From contig NC_064552.1 in assembly GCF_023856365.1 (NCBI RefSeq), positions 1,171,811 through 1,235,810 on the forward strand: DNA of 64,000 nt, in the 5' to 3' direction. Position 1 is the stretch's first letter. Every line of letters begins with the position of its first letter. Under the pieces are notes generated by a model. It worked only from the letters and a program-made list of their open reading frames with translations, did not search any database and was not told where the DNA came from. Below are positions 1-10,499 of the stretch, piece by piece. This DNA comes from Brienomyrus brachyistius (Eukaryota; Chordata; Actinopteri; Osteoglossiformes; Mormyridae). Both the position numbers and the translations under genes were made by a program.

Positions 1-87
1 CATATGCCCCTCTCCTGTCCCCCACATCCCCATATGCCCCTCTCCTGTCCCCCACATCCCCATATGCCCCTCTCCTGTCCCCCACAT
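1..87. repeat. 30-bp tandem repeat, 3 copies, cut by the window edge
   Basis: Two exact and one near-exact copy of a 30-base C-rich unit that begins catatgcccc and ends cccacatccc. The array probably continues to the left. It lies in the gfra1 intron downstream of coding exon 3. Confidence 0.9.
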
Positions 88-1623
88 GTCCCTCTCATGC
101 CGTGTTCATGTCCCACTCATGTTTCAGCTACTCTGCCAAACCAGAGGACCAGTTTTAAGGAAATGCATTCTTAATGCGCCGGATTGGCTGATGTAGAATG
201 TGAATACATCTAACTGGCCTAAATTTTATTCTTTTTTCCCAGTCAGTTGTGATCTGGGACACTGGAAAATAATTTGATGGAAATTCAAAAGTCCATTTGA
301 ATTTCAGAGGAGTGGGGTTGCCAGTTATTTACGGATCAGCGCGTCACTGGATATTCTGAAGTAGCGAGGAATGGCCCTGTAAATCATAACAAACACGAAC
401 AGAGAAAACGCCAAAATCCCCAACATTGGGACTGCTGCACAGTTTCTGGTCTGTAGTACAGCTTTTGGAGAGACAGGGCGGCGCTGTGGACATGTGGAAC
501 CAAGCCGGGGGTATGGGACTGACCAACAGGGCTGAGCCAGTCACCCAAATCTACCAATTATCCCAGCTCCCAACCCTTTGCGGTCTGGGGGTAGGAAACA
601 CACTTTCACTGACTGGGGCGTGGTCACACATCTCTTCAAATATCATAAACTTAATTCATGGCAAATAAATTATTTCTTATATATTTGTTTTGCCATTACA
701 CTCATCTTAATTTGAATGTATATTGTAAATATGTCAGATTTATGTGACGTTTGTAATTTGACATCAAAGTATAGACATTGTAAAATGCAGTTTGGAACAC
801 TAGCAGAAACATTATAAAGTTATTTACATAATAAGCAATGGTGGCAGTTTGTTTTGATCCCAGATATCTGATCACCAAAGTCTTGGCTACATGAAGATGG
901 ATAAATGGTGTAGTTGCCACATTCAGTTGGATAAATAAATAAGAAAAACCAAACTCGTGTTACTATTTCTGGGCTCCTTTCATTGAATATGTAGCAACTT
1001 TCATGTGTATGAATTGACACCTGGCCACATCCCCCCCCTTTTATGGTGCATATGGGGGTGTATCTGGATCGCATTTCTCCATTGCGTTGTTCATCAAATT
1101 ACCATGTGAATGCGATTTGGGTATGCGGAAATGCGGCTATTTATAATGCGAATAGCGATCCTCAGGTGAGGCAGCACTACACACCCCCCATGCAGGTAAA
1201 ACAAAGAAAGGTCACGTGGTTTATTTTTTAGCCGATTTAACCTAATTTTAAAAACTTTAATACTTCCAACAATGGACGATTTGAAAACAAGACAGATTAC
1301 GGATTTTGTCAGTATTTTTTCATTTTTCTACGATATGATTTCAACGAGTTATGAACTGAATTACACAAGAAAGATACGCGGCATCACTGACGATGCCGTC
1401 GACTCCAGAGGGTTAAAGGACTGTGTTCAAAGACTGTGTGTTTGTGTGTGTTGGAGATCAATTATAATTATGTATAGAGTTATTGACAGTCTGACACTGC
1501 ATAATTCTGGCTGTGTGTGTGTAAGGCAGAGTGACTGGCTGTGTATCTTGGTGTGATTGATAGGGTTGTCCTTGTTGGGATTAGGGTTATGCCCCTAGGA
1601 ATGAATGGACGGTCCCCATAAAG

Positions 1624-1624
<1 letters not shown>
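88..1624. other. Unique gfra1 intron sequence, no gene seen
   Basis: This stretch is inside the gfra1 gene (minus strand), beyond coding exon 3. The short open frames here have no recognisable domain. I looked for the next gfra1 exon, which in other vertebrates encodes a cysteine-rich segment starting near VEHIPKGNNC, and did not find it here. A TG-rich stretch starts near 1435. Confidence 0.6.

Positions 1625-1653
<29 letters not shown>
1625..1653. repeat. (TG)n microsatellite
   Basis: About 14 uninterrupted TG dinucleotides. On the gfra1 sense strand this reads as CA repeats. Confidence 0.95.
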
Positions 1654-1656
<3 letters not shown>

Positions 1657-1904
1657 CATTTGTAAGGGAGAATGATTATTGGCTGTATCTCTTGAGGTAA
1701 CTGGCTCTGATTGGCTGTGCTTCTCTGTGTGACTGAATCTTAGTTTCGCTTCTTGTTGTGACAGACTCTGTGTAAGACAGAGTGATTCATTGTCATTAGA
1801 TGAAAAATGAGTGTAAGAGGAAAAACCCATGCTGACATCATGCCTTCAAACAAAAGACAAATAGAAGTTTAAGCATGGCGACATCGTAAAGCCCTGAGCA
1901 GAAT

Positions 1905-3290
1905 CCCACACGGCTGTCCCTCAAGGTACCCCTTCTCCTCACCGGACCCCCCACACGGCTGTCCCTCCAGGTACCCCTTCTCCTCACCGGACCCCCCACA
2001 CGGCTGTCCCTCCAGGTGCCCCTTCTCCTCACCGGACCCCCCACACGGCTGTCCCTCCAGGTACCCCTTCTCCTCACCGGACCCCCCACACGGCTGTCCC
2101 TCCAGGTACCCCTTCTCCTCACCGGACCCCCCACACGGCTGTCCCTCCAGGTGCCCGCTCTCCTCACCGGACCCCCCACACGGCTGTCCCTCCAGGTACC
2201 CCTTCTCCTCACCGGACCCCCCACACGGCTGTCCCTCCAGGTGCCCGCTCTCCTCACCGGACCCCCCACACGGCTGTCCCTCCAGGTGCCCGCTCTCCTC
2301 ACCGGACCCTCCACACGGCTGTCCCTCCAGGTGCCCGCTCTCCTCACCGGACCCCCCACACGGCTGTCCCTCCAGGTGCCCGCTCTCCTCACCGGACCCC
2401 CCACACGGCTGTCCCTCCAGGTGCCCGCTCTCCTCACCGGACCCCCCACACGGCTGTCCCTCCAGGTGCCCGCTCTCCTCACCGGACCCCCCACACGGCT
2501 GTCCCTCCAGGTGCCCGCTCTCTTCACCGGACCCCCCACACGGCTGTCCCTCCAGGTACCCCTTCTCCTCACCGGACCCCCCACACGGCTGTCCCTCCAG
2601 GTGCCCGCTCTCCTCACCGGACCCCCCACATGGCTGTCCCTCCAGGTGCCCGCTCTCCTCACCGGACCCCCCACATGGCTGTCCCTCCAGGTGCCCGCTC
2701 TCCTGACCGGACGCTCCACACGGCTGTCCCTCCAGGTGCCCGCTCTCCTCACCGGACGCCCCACACGGCTGTCCCTCCAGGTGCCCGCTCTCCTCACCGG
2801 ACCCCCCACACGGCTGTCCCTCCAGGTGCCCGCTCTCCTCACCGGACCCCCCACACGGCTGTCCCTCCAGGTGCCCGCTCTCCTCACCGGACCCCCCACA
2901 CGGCTGTCCCTCCAGGTGCCCGCTCTCTTCACCGGACCCCCCACACGGCTGTCCCTCCAGGTACCCCTTCTCCTCACCGGACCCCCCACACGGCTGTCCC
3001 TCCAGGTGCCCGCTCTCCTCACCGGACCCCCCACATGGCTGTCCCTCCAGGTGCCCGCTCTCCTCACCGGACCCCCCACACGGCTGTCCCTCCAGGTGCC
3101 CGCTCTCCTCACCGGACCCCCCACACGGCTGTCCCTCCAGGTGCCCGCTCTCCTCACCGGACGCTCCACACGGCTGTCCCTCCAGGTGCCCGCTCTCCTC
3201 ACCGGACCCCCCACACGGCTGTCCCTCCAGGTGCCCGCTCTCCTCACCGGACCCCCCCACACGGCTGTCCCTCCAGGTACCCGCTCTCCT
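1905..3290. repeat. 45-bp minisatellite, about 30 copies, in a gfra1 intron
   Basis: Tandem unit of 45 bases containing ctgtccctccaggt and cctcaccggacccccc. Two common unit types differ at gtgcccgct versus gtacccctt, with rarer variants (cacatgg, acgctcc, cttcacc). Because 45 is a multiple of 3, several frames on both strands stay open across the array and give proteins of up to 490 residues made of 15-residue repeats; I treat these as non-coding. On the gfra1 sense strand nearly every unit carries CCGGTGAGG, which resembles a 5' splice site. A pattern of variant units recurs 405 bases (9 units) apart, at 2511 and 2916. Confidence 0.95.
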
Positions 3291-4048
3291 TACCAGATCC
3301 CCTGTCCCAGTGAGCTGTCCCTCGGTGTGGATGCCCCCCACCCCCCAATCCTCCTAGCAGGGATGTGTGACTGCTGAGTGGCAGTAGCGGTGCCGGGCTG
3401 GTGCGAAGCCGAGCCCCGCTGGGTGCTGTGAGCCCTGTCACGTCTTGCCTCGCAGCATGGAAGCGCAGCACAGCCCCGGCCCACATCGATCGCCATGTCT
3501 GCGCTAATAGGGCCGCTCTGCTCGTGCTGAAAAGCTTCTGCGACGTGCTTGACTGGCGCTGGCACTGGCGCCCCCCCCGGGCCGATTCCCCACTGTGCGC
3601 CGCGCTCTAATTGCACACTGCAGCACAGAAATATCAATCGCCTATTAAAGAACAACAGAGCAGTTTGGGATGATTGTTAATCTCATTCTTCAAAGGAATC
3701 TGGGAGGACAGCAATATTTTTCTCTTGTTAGGATATCTTGAGGTGTACTTAATCTTTCCAGCTCAGAAAAAACATGAAACAAACCTGATATTGGTACTAG
3801 CCCAAGACTTAGAAATTGACCCTGTGTGGCCTCCCGTTGCCCTGTGTAGGCCCCCATGTTTAAAATCCAGACACAACCACAGGCACATGTCTACAGACCT
3901 ACAAGCAGAAGTACGCACAAGCAGGCATGACTGGGCGCAAATAAACACAAACATGCTGACGGAGATAAACTGCTTTCACACAAGTAGTCACTGTTTGGTG
4001 TTCATTACTACTTCTGAACATCCTGCACAGTAGACGGCACGAAGAAAA
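3291..4048. other. Unique gfra1 intron sequence with a CpG-rich patch
   Basis: No gene recognised. Bases 3400-3610 are GC-rich with several CpGs, unusual for an intron in this window. It could be an internal regulatory element or simply a GC-rich patch. The rest is ordinary. Confidence 0.5.
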
Positions 4049-4860
4049 ACTGAGCTACACTATAATACTCCATTATACAAACAGACCTGAGCTATGCTAC
4101 GAGACTCAATTATGCAAAAAGACCTGAGCTGTGCTACGATTCTCAATTATGCAAAAAGACCTGAGCTATGCTATGAGACTCCATTATACAAAAAACTTGA
4201 GCTATGCTAAGCTAGGAGACCATTATACAAACAGACCTGAGCTACGCTAAGCTAAGAGACCATTATACAAAGAGACCTGAGCTACACTAGGTTTGAAGAC
4301 CATTATACAAACAGACCTGAGCTATGCTAAGCTAGGAGACCATTATACAAACAGACCTGAGCTACACTAGGTTAGGAGACCATTATACAAACAGACCTGA
4401 GCTATGCTAAGCTAGGAGACCATTATACAAACAGACCTGAGCTACACTAGGTTAGGAGACCATTATACAAACAGACCTGAGCTACTATAAGCTATGAGAC
4501 CATTATACAAACAGACCTGAGCTACACTAGGTTAGGAGACCATTATACAAACAGACCTGAGCTATGCTAAGCTAGGAGACCATTATACAAACAGACCTGA
4601 GCTACACTAGGTTAGGAGACCATTATACAAACAGACCTGAGCTACTATAAGCTATGAAACCATTATACAAACAGACCTGAGCTACACTAGGTTAGGAGAC
4701 CATTATACAAACAGACCTGAGCTACACTAGGTTAGGAGACCATTATACAAACAGACCTGAGCTACTATAAGCTATGAAACCATTATACAAACAGACCTGA
4801 GCTACACTAGGTTAGGAGACCATTATACAAACAGACCTGAGCTATGCTAAGCAACAAGAC
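4049..4860. repeat. 40-bp minisatellite, about 20 copies, in a gfra1 intron
   Basis: Each 40-base unit contains cattatacaaacagacctga followed by a variable half. Three variable halves recur: gctatgctaagctaggagac (A), gctacactaggttaggagac (B) and gctactataagctatgagac (C). From about 4321 B alternates with A or C, so B-A and B-C dimers form a higher-order pattern. The left end is more degenerate. Confidence 0.95.
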
Positions 4861-5329
4861 TCCATTATTCCGGTCTCATTTTCTTGCCAAGTCTGTACAA
4901 CATTCTGCCCCATGTACCTTCCTCACACCATCTTTATGCTACTTTATTGCCCTTTGATGGCGATCCCTTTTTGCATAGTGTGTTGAAACACGCTCATACA
5001 TTTCAGGCTGACAGGTGATGCTGATGGTTCCAGATAGACCCAGATCTTGGCATAGGGCACCACACCTTTAGGGCTTTCCAATCCCTACATCAAGCTATGC
5101 GAAACACCCCACCAAACAGTGATGAGCAGAGACCAGTGGTGTTTTAATGGAAATGACAGTGCCACCTACTGGGACACTCTATTTACTACGACTTTGTAAA
5201 GAAACTGTAGAGTGAGACACAACGAGCCCACTTCTGGGGTCACCCCGGGTTAAGCAGAGTCGACATACACTTAGCCCCTCAATGCCCAAGTGTCCCTGTG
5301 ACACGGCACCACACACAAGCACCTCCTAC
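4861..5329 (-). other. gfra1 intron just after coding exon 3
   Basis: Unique sequence between the 40-bp array and the splice donor of coding exon 3 (GTAGGAGG read on the minus strand from 5329). In mammals a 15-base optional exon encoding DVFQQ follows this point; I did not see an obvious counterpart between here and base 1. Confidence 0.6.
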
Positions 5330-5413
5330 CTGAGATGATGGGAGCCAGGCGAAAGATATCAGAGAGGCGGCTGTTCATGGGCTCATATGGGGAGTCCTCC
5401 AAGAAGTCGTTTC
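5330..5413 (-). CDS. gfra1: GDNF family receptor alpha-1, coding exon 3
   Basis: This 84-base exon encodes residues 115-142, beginning GNDFLEDSPYEP and including NSRLSDIFR. GFRA1 of other vertebrates has nearly the same segment (GNDLLEDSPYEP, then NSRLSDIFR), linking cysteine-rich domain 1 to domain 2. The minus-strand borders are canonical: a pyrimidine-rich acceptor ending ctcag at 5414, and a donor GTAGG from 5329. The phase is 1 on both sides, joining the last G of coding exon 2 to give Gly115. GFRA1 is a GPI-anchored cell-surface co-receptor that binds GDNF and presents it to the RET kinase. The acceptor lies only about 45 bases from a 1-kb CA-rich array (sense strand). Later exons for domains 2 and 3 and the GPI signal are outside the window. 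The paralogue gfra2 fits less well; I cannot tell which teleost gfra1 copy this is. Confidence 0.93.
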
Positions 5414-5457
5414 CTGAGCAGGGAGATACTGGAGTCAGCAGGGACACAACAGTGCTG

Positions 5458-5611
5458 CGGTGTGTGCGTGTCAGGGAGGTGCGCATGGAGAGTGTGCTGT
5501 GTGTGTGTGCGTGTGCATGGAGAGTGTGCTGTGTGTGTGTGCGTGTGCATGGAGAGTGTGCTGTGTGTGTGTATATGAGAATGTACTGTATGTGTGTGTA
5601 TGGAGAGTGTG

Positions 5612-5653
<42 letters not shown>

Positions 5654-6535
5654 GCATGGAGAGTGTGCTGTGTGTGTGTATATGAGAATGTACTGTATGT
5701 GTGTGTATGGAGAGTGTGCTGTGTGTGTGTGTATGGAGAGTGTACTGTGTGTGTGTGTGTGTGCATGGAGAGTGTGCTGTGTGTGTGTATATGGAGAATG
5801 TACTGTATGTGTGCTGTGTGTGTATATGGAAAATATACTATGTGTGTTTGTGTATGGAGAGTGTACTGTATGTGTATGGTGAGTGTACTGTATGTGTATG
5901 GAGAGTGTACTGTATGTGTATGGTGAGTGTACTGTATGTGTGTGTGTATGGAGAGTGTGCTGTGTGGAGAATGTACTGTATGTGTGTGTGTATGGAGAGT
6001 GTACTGTGTGTGTGTGTGTATGGAGAGTGTACTGTATGTGTATGGAGAGTGTACTGTATGTATGTGTGTATGGAGAGTGTACTGTGTGTGTGTATGGAGA
6101 GTGTGCTGTGTGGAGAGTGTACTGTATGTGTGTGTGTATGGAGAGTGTGCTGTGCTGTGTGTGTGTATGGAGAGTGTGCTGTATGTGTGTGTGTATGGAG
6201 AGTGTGCTGTATGTGTGTGTGTGCATGGAGAGTGTGATGTATGTGTGTGTGCGTGGAGAGTGCGCTGTATGTGCTTGTGTGGGGGGTGTATGTATGAAGA
6301 GTGGACTGTATGCGTGTGTGTATGGACAGTGTGGTGTGTGGAGAGTGTGCTTTGTGTGTGTGGTGTGTGGGGAGGTGTAGAAAGTGTTCTGTGTGTGTGA
6401 GTGCGTGTGGAGAGTGTGCTGTGTGTGTGATGTGTGCAGAGTGTGCTTTGTATGGAGGAGAGTGTGCTGTGTGTGGGGGTGTGTGGAGAGTATGCTATGT
6501 GTGGGGTGTGTGTGTGGAGAGTGTGATGTGTGTGT
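5458..6535. repeat. TG-rich variable minisatellite next to gfra1 exon 3
   Basis: About 1.1 kb of units of roughly 22-38 bases built on tatggagagtgtgct and tgtgtgtgtg. It contains a pure (TG)n stretch near 5621-5648. On the gfra1 sense strand it is CA-rich and sits in the intron just upstream of the exon 3 acceptor. Several open frames rich in Cys/Val or Thr/His arise from the repeat and are not genes. Long alternating TG is also a potential Z-DNA former. Confidence 0.9.
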
Positions 6536-6662
6536 ATGCCTAATATGATACGCTTTCATTGGGCTCAAAACTTCTAGTGGCACCTCTGGAAGACTGTGTT
6601 GTGCGTGTGGTTTTAGAGTGAGCTATATGTACAGTTGTAATAATAATGCTTACATAGAATAC
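6536..6662. other. Short unique spacer between two arrays
   Basis: Unique intronic DNA separating two TG-rich arrays; nothing recognised. Confidence 0.5.
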
Positions 6663-7150
6663 ATAAATTGTGTGCAGTGTATGCTGTGTGTGCAGTGTAT
6701 GCTGTGTGTGTGGTTGGAGTGCATGTGCAGTGTATGCTGTGTGTACGGTTGAAGTGCGTGTGCAGTGTATGACGTGTATGGTTGGAGTGCGTGTGCAGTG
6801 TATGCCATGTGTATGGTTGGAGTGCGTGTGCAGTGTATGCCGTGTGTGCGGTTGGAGTGTGTGTGCAGGGTATGCCGTGTGTACCGTTGGAGTGTGTGTG
6901 CAGGGTATGCAGTGGGTGCAGTTAGAGTGCGTGTGCAGCGTATGCCATGTGTGCGGTTAGAGTGTGTGTGCAGTGTATGCTGTGTGTGCAGTGTATGCTG
7001 TCTGTGCGGTTGAAGTGCATGTGCAGTGTATGCTGTGTGTGCGATTAGAATGTGTGTGCAGCGTATGCTGTGTGTGCAGTTAGAGTGTGTGTGCAGTGCA
7101 TGCTGTGTGAATGGTTGGAGTGTGTATGCAGCGTATGCTGTGTGTGTGGC
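6663..7150. repeat. About 35-bp TG-rich minisatellite, about 13 copies
   Basis: Units contain gtgcagtgtatgctgtgtg and ggttggagtg with frequent point changes. It lies in the gfra1 intron between coding exons 2 and 3, separate from the 5458-6535 array, though both are TG-rich. Confidence 0.85.
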
Positions 7151-8333
7151 TGATCCTTGGAAATATTTTTTGCAAAAATCACACTACATGAAGAATATAT
7201 TTAAAATATACTTTAGAAAATGCATTTCTCCATATTTTAGACTAACGAAATTTCCCACAATTTTACACCTATCAAACATGTTCAAAAACAAACTAAAACC
7301 GCCGTATTTGAATTCTTTCCCATATTTATTTATCTTTAACGAAACGTCTTGTACGCTGCCATTTAAAATGCGCGTGCGTTTTCTTACCGGGTTGCGTCCC
7401 CGTCTGTGTATCTAAGCGCCTCAGTTGTACATAAACGTCTCACCAGTTACCCTGTTGACACAGACTATAAAACCGAGCTGCATAAATCATTGCCACTAGC
7501 TATGAAAACAAATAAAAACCAGATTATTTCTAATTGAAATCCTTCGTTTTTAAGGCCCTTGTACGATTATTTACAGCATATATTTTACGTCCAGGAAACA
7601 AACCGCAACGATTTCTTCCCGTTTTTAGTCTACTTGTATTTTACCATTTTTATTGATCAATATAAGTGTAAATCGGCTCTATTCTTTAAAAATAAATGTA
7701 TTTATTTAATACACAATTACTTGGTGCTATTTTAGATTACTTATTCGGACTAATTCTTTAAGATGTAGGTCTCTATAAAGAGAGGCCTAAATCATACAAT
7801 TTTGAAATACTGATGTTATATTAATCTTAACAACCTTTACAATAAAAATTGCAACAAACAAAACGGCAGCTGAATGCGTATTAATGCGTTAAAGGGCTTG
7901 TGTGAGGGTGTTAAAGCTACTTCTCACATGCAATTCGCATTTCTGTAACGGTGTTGTCCGTGTATCTGTGATTCGGGGTGAACTTCCTGTCCGTTAGCAG
8001 GTGACAGCCCTAAATGACGGACATTAATTATATAGAAGAAGGTTTTTACGGGTCTTATAAGTCTCCCGGCCGTGAATCGTAATGTAATCTCTGGAGGTAT
8101 AATAGGCGAATAAGCGGAGGATAACGGTGTCGCCGCACGAGCGGGCGACCTGCGCTCAACGCGCTTACAGCCGAAAGGGTCATCAGCAGTAAGTCCGCGG
8201 CAAAGCGCTGTCCCTGTCACTCTTTAAACGGCACGTTAACATTCCCCGTCGCAAAGGCGAATATTAAAATGACTTATGCCGCTTGTGATACAAGTATCAG
8301 GCACAGCAGCTGGGAAATAGTCCAAGCTCCTAC
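7151..8333 (-). other. gfra1 intron, 5' part, unique and CpG-retaining
   Basis: Unique sequence directly downstream of the exon 2 donor (GTAGGAG from 8333). It is AT-rich at 7160-7900. At 8050-8220 it has many CpGs for an intron, which could mean a regulatory element under constraint or unmethylated in the germ line. No repeat or other gene seen. Confidence 0.6.
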
Positions 8334-8636
8334 CCTGTAAACTCTGATAGAAGCCCCAATAAATGCGCAAGCAGTTCTTCTCCTTCTTCATGCCCCTTTT
8401 GCACCTGCAGTTGTACAGGGGGCTTTGCTTCAGGGCCTCCATGGCGCTGCGACATTCGTCCTGCGCCTCCAGTCCCGCTACCACGCTGAAGTTGCCCTCC
8501 TTCCCAGCGACGCACTGCCTCATTGTCCGGTACTTGGAGCTGCACGCCGGCTCCCTCAGGCACAGATCGCTGGCTCTGACACAGTCCAGCCGGTTCGACC
8601 GGGAGAAGACGCTTTCCTCTGCAGACAGCAGTACTT
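8334..8636 (-). CDS. gfra1: GDNF family receptor alpha-1, coding exon 2 (cysteine-rich domain 1)
   Basis: This 303-base exon encodes residues 14-114 plus the first base of codon 115. It starts EVLLSAEE, which fits the end of the signal peptide region of GFRA1, then RLDCV opens domain 1. Eight cysteines are visible (C32, C39, C45, C55, C75, C90, C92, C102), the GFRA pattern. Diagnostic runs such as DECRSAMEALKQ, YNCRCKRGMKKEKNCLRIYW and YQSLQ match GFRA1 rather than GFRA2. N62-F-S is an N-glycosylation site at the place known in GFRA1. The acceptor (ttgtcctcag, ending 8637) and donor (GTAGGAG from 8333) are canonical. Domain 1 is dispensable for high-affinity GDNF binding in mammals but stabilises the complex. 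No frameshift or stop is present, so the exon looks intact. The open frame on the opposite strand (8363-8668) is a shadow. Confidence 0.96.
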
Positions 8637-9188
8637 CTGAGGACAAAAAATGGGATTTTCACGATTAAGTGCGACATTCCATAATAATAAAACATTCGCA
8701 TTTGTTACTTTTTGTTTTATGTTTAAATTAAGTTTCTGGATTATTAGTCATTTCAACACATAAAAGGAAAGCATGAACTGAAAAAAAAAATCCGTTTTGA
8801 AAACTACGCATTTCACAGAGATTTAAAGGACAAGTTAAAATGTTAAAAACTGGATTTGTAGAATCTGTAGGATATTTCTTACGCATGAAATGAGCTGTTT
8901 TGTTAAGTAAAGAGAGCGCCTAACTGCGTCCATCACACATTAGTCTGTCATATATACTTTGAAATATTTCTCAAACCCAATCGGTTTAATGAAAATCCCG
9001 AATTTGAAGACTGTAAATAACAATTCTCTTATTGTTTTCACGTGCCCTTTTAACGTCTTACATCTGCGCCAATCATTATTATAAATATCGTTTTACTAGC
9101 CAATTTTAGCCTTTATTTCTACATATATTCTCTCTCCACATCGATTCAAATATTAACTTGGTCTGCCTTCATGAATTTTTCTACTTAC
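8637..9188 (-). other. gfra1 intron between coding exons 1 and 2
   Basis: A 552-base AT-rich intron with donor GTAAG from 9188 and acceptor ending cag at 8637. No tandem repeat or transposon piece seen, which makes it unusually clean for this window. Confidence 0.85.
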
Positions 9189-9228
9189 CCAACACAGGCA
9201 ACAAGATGGATAAAGTTAGGAAGATCAT
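9189..9228 (-). CDS. gfra1: GDNF family receptor alpha-1, coding exon 1 (start codon and signal peptide)
   Basis: This 40-base coding piece is too short for a simple open-frame search. It reads MIFLTLSILLPVL, a hydrophobic run typical of a secretory signal peptide, then one G that pairs with AA of the next exon to make Glu14. Joined to exon 2 it gives LPVLEVLLSAEE, which parallels LPLLDLLLSAEV at the N-terminus of mammalian GFRA1, so both start and join are well supported. The donor GGTAAG is a strong match. The base at -3 from the ATG is G (gcgATG), acceptable for initiation. The exon continues upstream as 5' UTR; its 5' border is not clear. The signal peptide would direct the receptor to the cell surface, where the finished protein is GPI-anchored. 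Confidence 0.9.
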
Positions 9229-9780
9229 CGCGTTATTGTCCGTAGGTTATTAAGACGTCGCAGGCTAGTTTTTAAAAGATTTTACGCAAGTTAAAATTTC
9301 GATTCCCCTGATAAATCCACTCGATTCGGAGTCAGATCCATGGAGGCAGCGCGAAAAGGCAGACGGCACTGCATATACATCCAGCAGGTTCCTAAAGGAT
9401 TTCTTCCTCTCCTAAATGTTGTCCAGTTTGACACCAGCCACACAAAACAGCAGTCCGATGCGCACTAGGAGAACATGCGGGATGAGGAGGAGAAGGCAGT
9501 AAGCAGAGGAAGAGGCGTGTGAGACTGATGCGTGCGCTCCCTCGCGCAGAGCCCCCACCAAGGCGCCGGCCAGCGCGCACCGAGCCTCCCTCACGCGATC
9601 ATTACATTTGCGGATAGTACATAACAGGCAGTGCCGTCTCTGCGCATTAAACAGGCGGCTTCAGGCGGGCTGCTGCGCTGCTTTGGCCGCTGGCTGCGGC
9701 GTTAAACGTGGAGAGCTGCGCACATCGGACGCCCGATTCTTAGGTAGGACGAGGCAACACACGGCATCTTTTAAACTCTG
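9229..9780 (-). promoter_or_regulatory. Probable gfra1 5' UTR and CpG island
   Basis: Directly upstream of the gfra1 start codon. Bases 9300-9770 are rich in CpG (gcgcgcaccg, ggcgccgg, ctgcggcg), in contrast to the CpG-poor DNA elsewhere in the window. This is typical of a vertebrate CpG-island promoter. No convincing TATA box or splice acceptor could be fixed, so the start site could be here or farther right. Open frames on either strand here show no known domain. Confidence 0.55.
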
Positions 9781-10499
9781 TATAACGCAGTTTTATAGCC
9801 CGAGTGAAACCTCGAAAAATGAACTCGCTTAGGTTTATTGAAATACAATTGAAGTAACTTTCCCATTTATACAGAAAATCTGATAAACCAAAAATCCAGT
9901 AATTAACACTTGTTTTGAAAACTGCTCTCTTCTGTACTGCGTGATTCTGTACGTTTCCCCAACCATGTACAAAACAAATCCTTTCCACTCTCAGACAAGT
10001 CAAACACTAATGATTCCTACAAATAAACCGAATATTTCCTTCATTGACAACTGGCAGATTACACACGCACTGGCCGTCGGATAAAAACCGAGTAGCGTAT
10101 CCAGAAAAATGTCCCCTTGTTTTCTATGTAGATTTTCCTCACCAAAAGTAGCATTTTAGTTTAGTGAACGTTATATTTTCCTACAAACTGCGTTTCAAAT
10201 TCCGCGCAATTGAAACGGACAAACATAAAATACACTGGTGCGCAAAAGACAAGCCTAAATTAAGTTACTTAAAATTGATAAACCTGGTTTAATTTGCATG
10301 GTAATTAATAATGATGATGCCAGGGTAAACTCCTACACAGAACACAATATCTTTATTGTCATTGTACATGTTCTACTAAATATTCTGTGTGCAGACTATC
10401 CAGCATTGACACATATTAATAAATAAAAATAGTGTAGCATGGTGACTGTCTGTCTAGCAAATGGCAAGAGATGGATTTAAGGAGGATGCTTGTCAGGCA
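9781..10499. other. Unique AT-rich sequence upstream of gfra1
   Basis: No gene or repeat recognised. Around 10290-10320 there is a cluster of TAAT cores (taattaataatga) that could bind homeodomain factors; this is inference only. Confidence 0.5.

Noticed and set aside
1838..3377. Open frames of 453-490 residues on both strands made of 15-residue repeats
   Set aside because: The unit is 45 bases, a multiple of 3, so every frame without a stop in one unit stays open across the array. Several frames on both strands are open at once, with no splice sites or domain, and the region is gfra1 intron.
4049..4860. CRISPR-like pattern of a constant half and a changing half
   Set aside because: The changing half takes only three forms, and the locus is a fish gfra1 intron.
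1..5329. Next gfra1 exon (second cysteine-rich domain) or the 15-base DVFQQ exon
   Set aside because: I searched the minus strand by eye for the expected motifs and found none, so I do not claim them in this window.
5471..6583. 370-residue His/Thr/Ser-rich frame and Cys/Val-rich frames on the other strand
   Set aside because: Low-complexity translation of a TG-rich array next to a real gfra1 exon. Only the GNDFLEDSPYEP to IIS segment at 5413-5330 is real coding sequence.
8363..8668. 101-residue plus-strand frame
   Set aside because: Antisense shadow of gfra1 coding exon 2.
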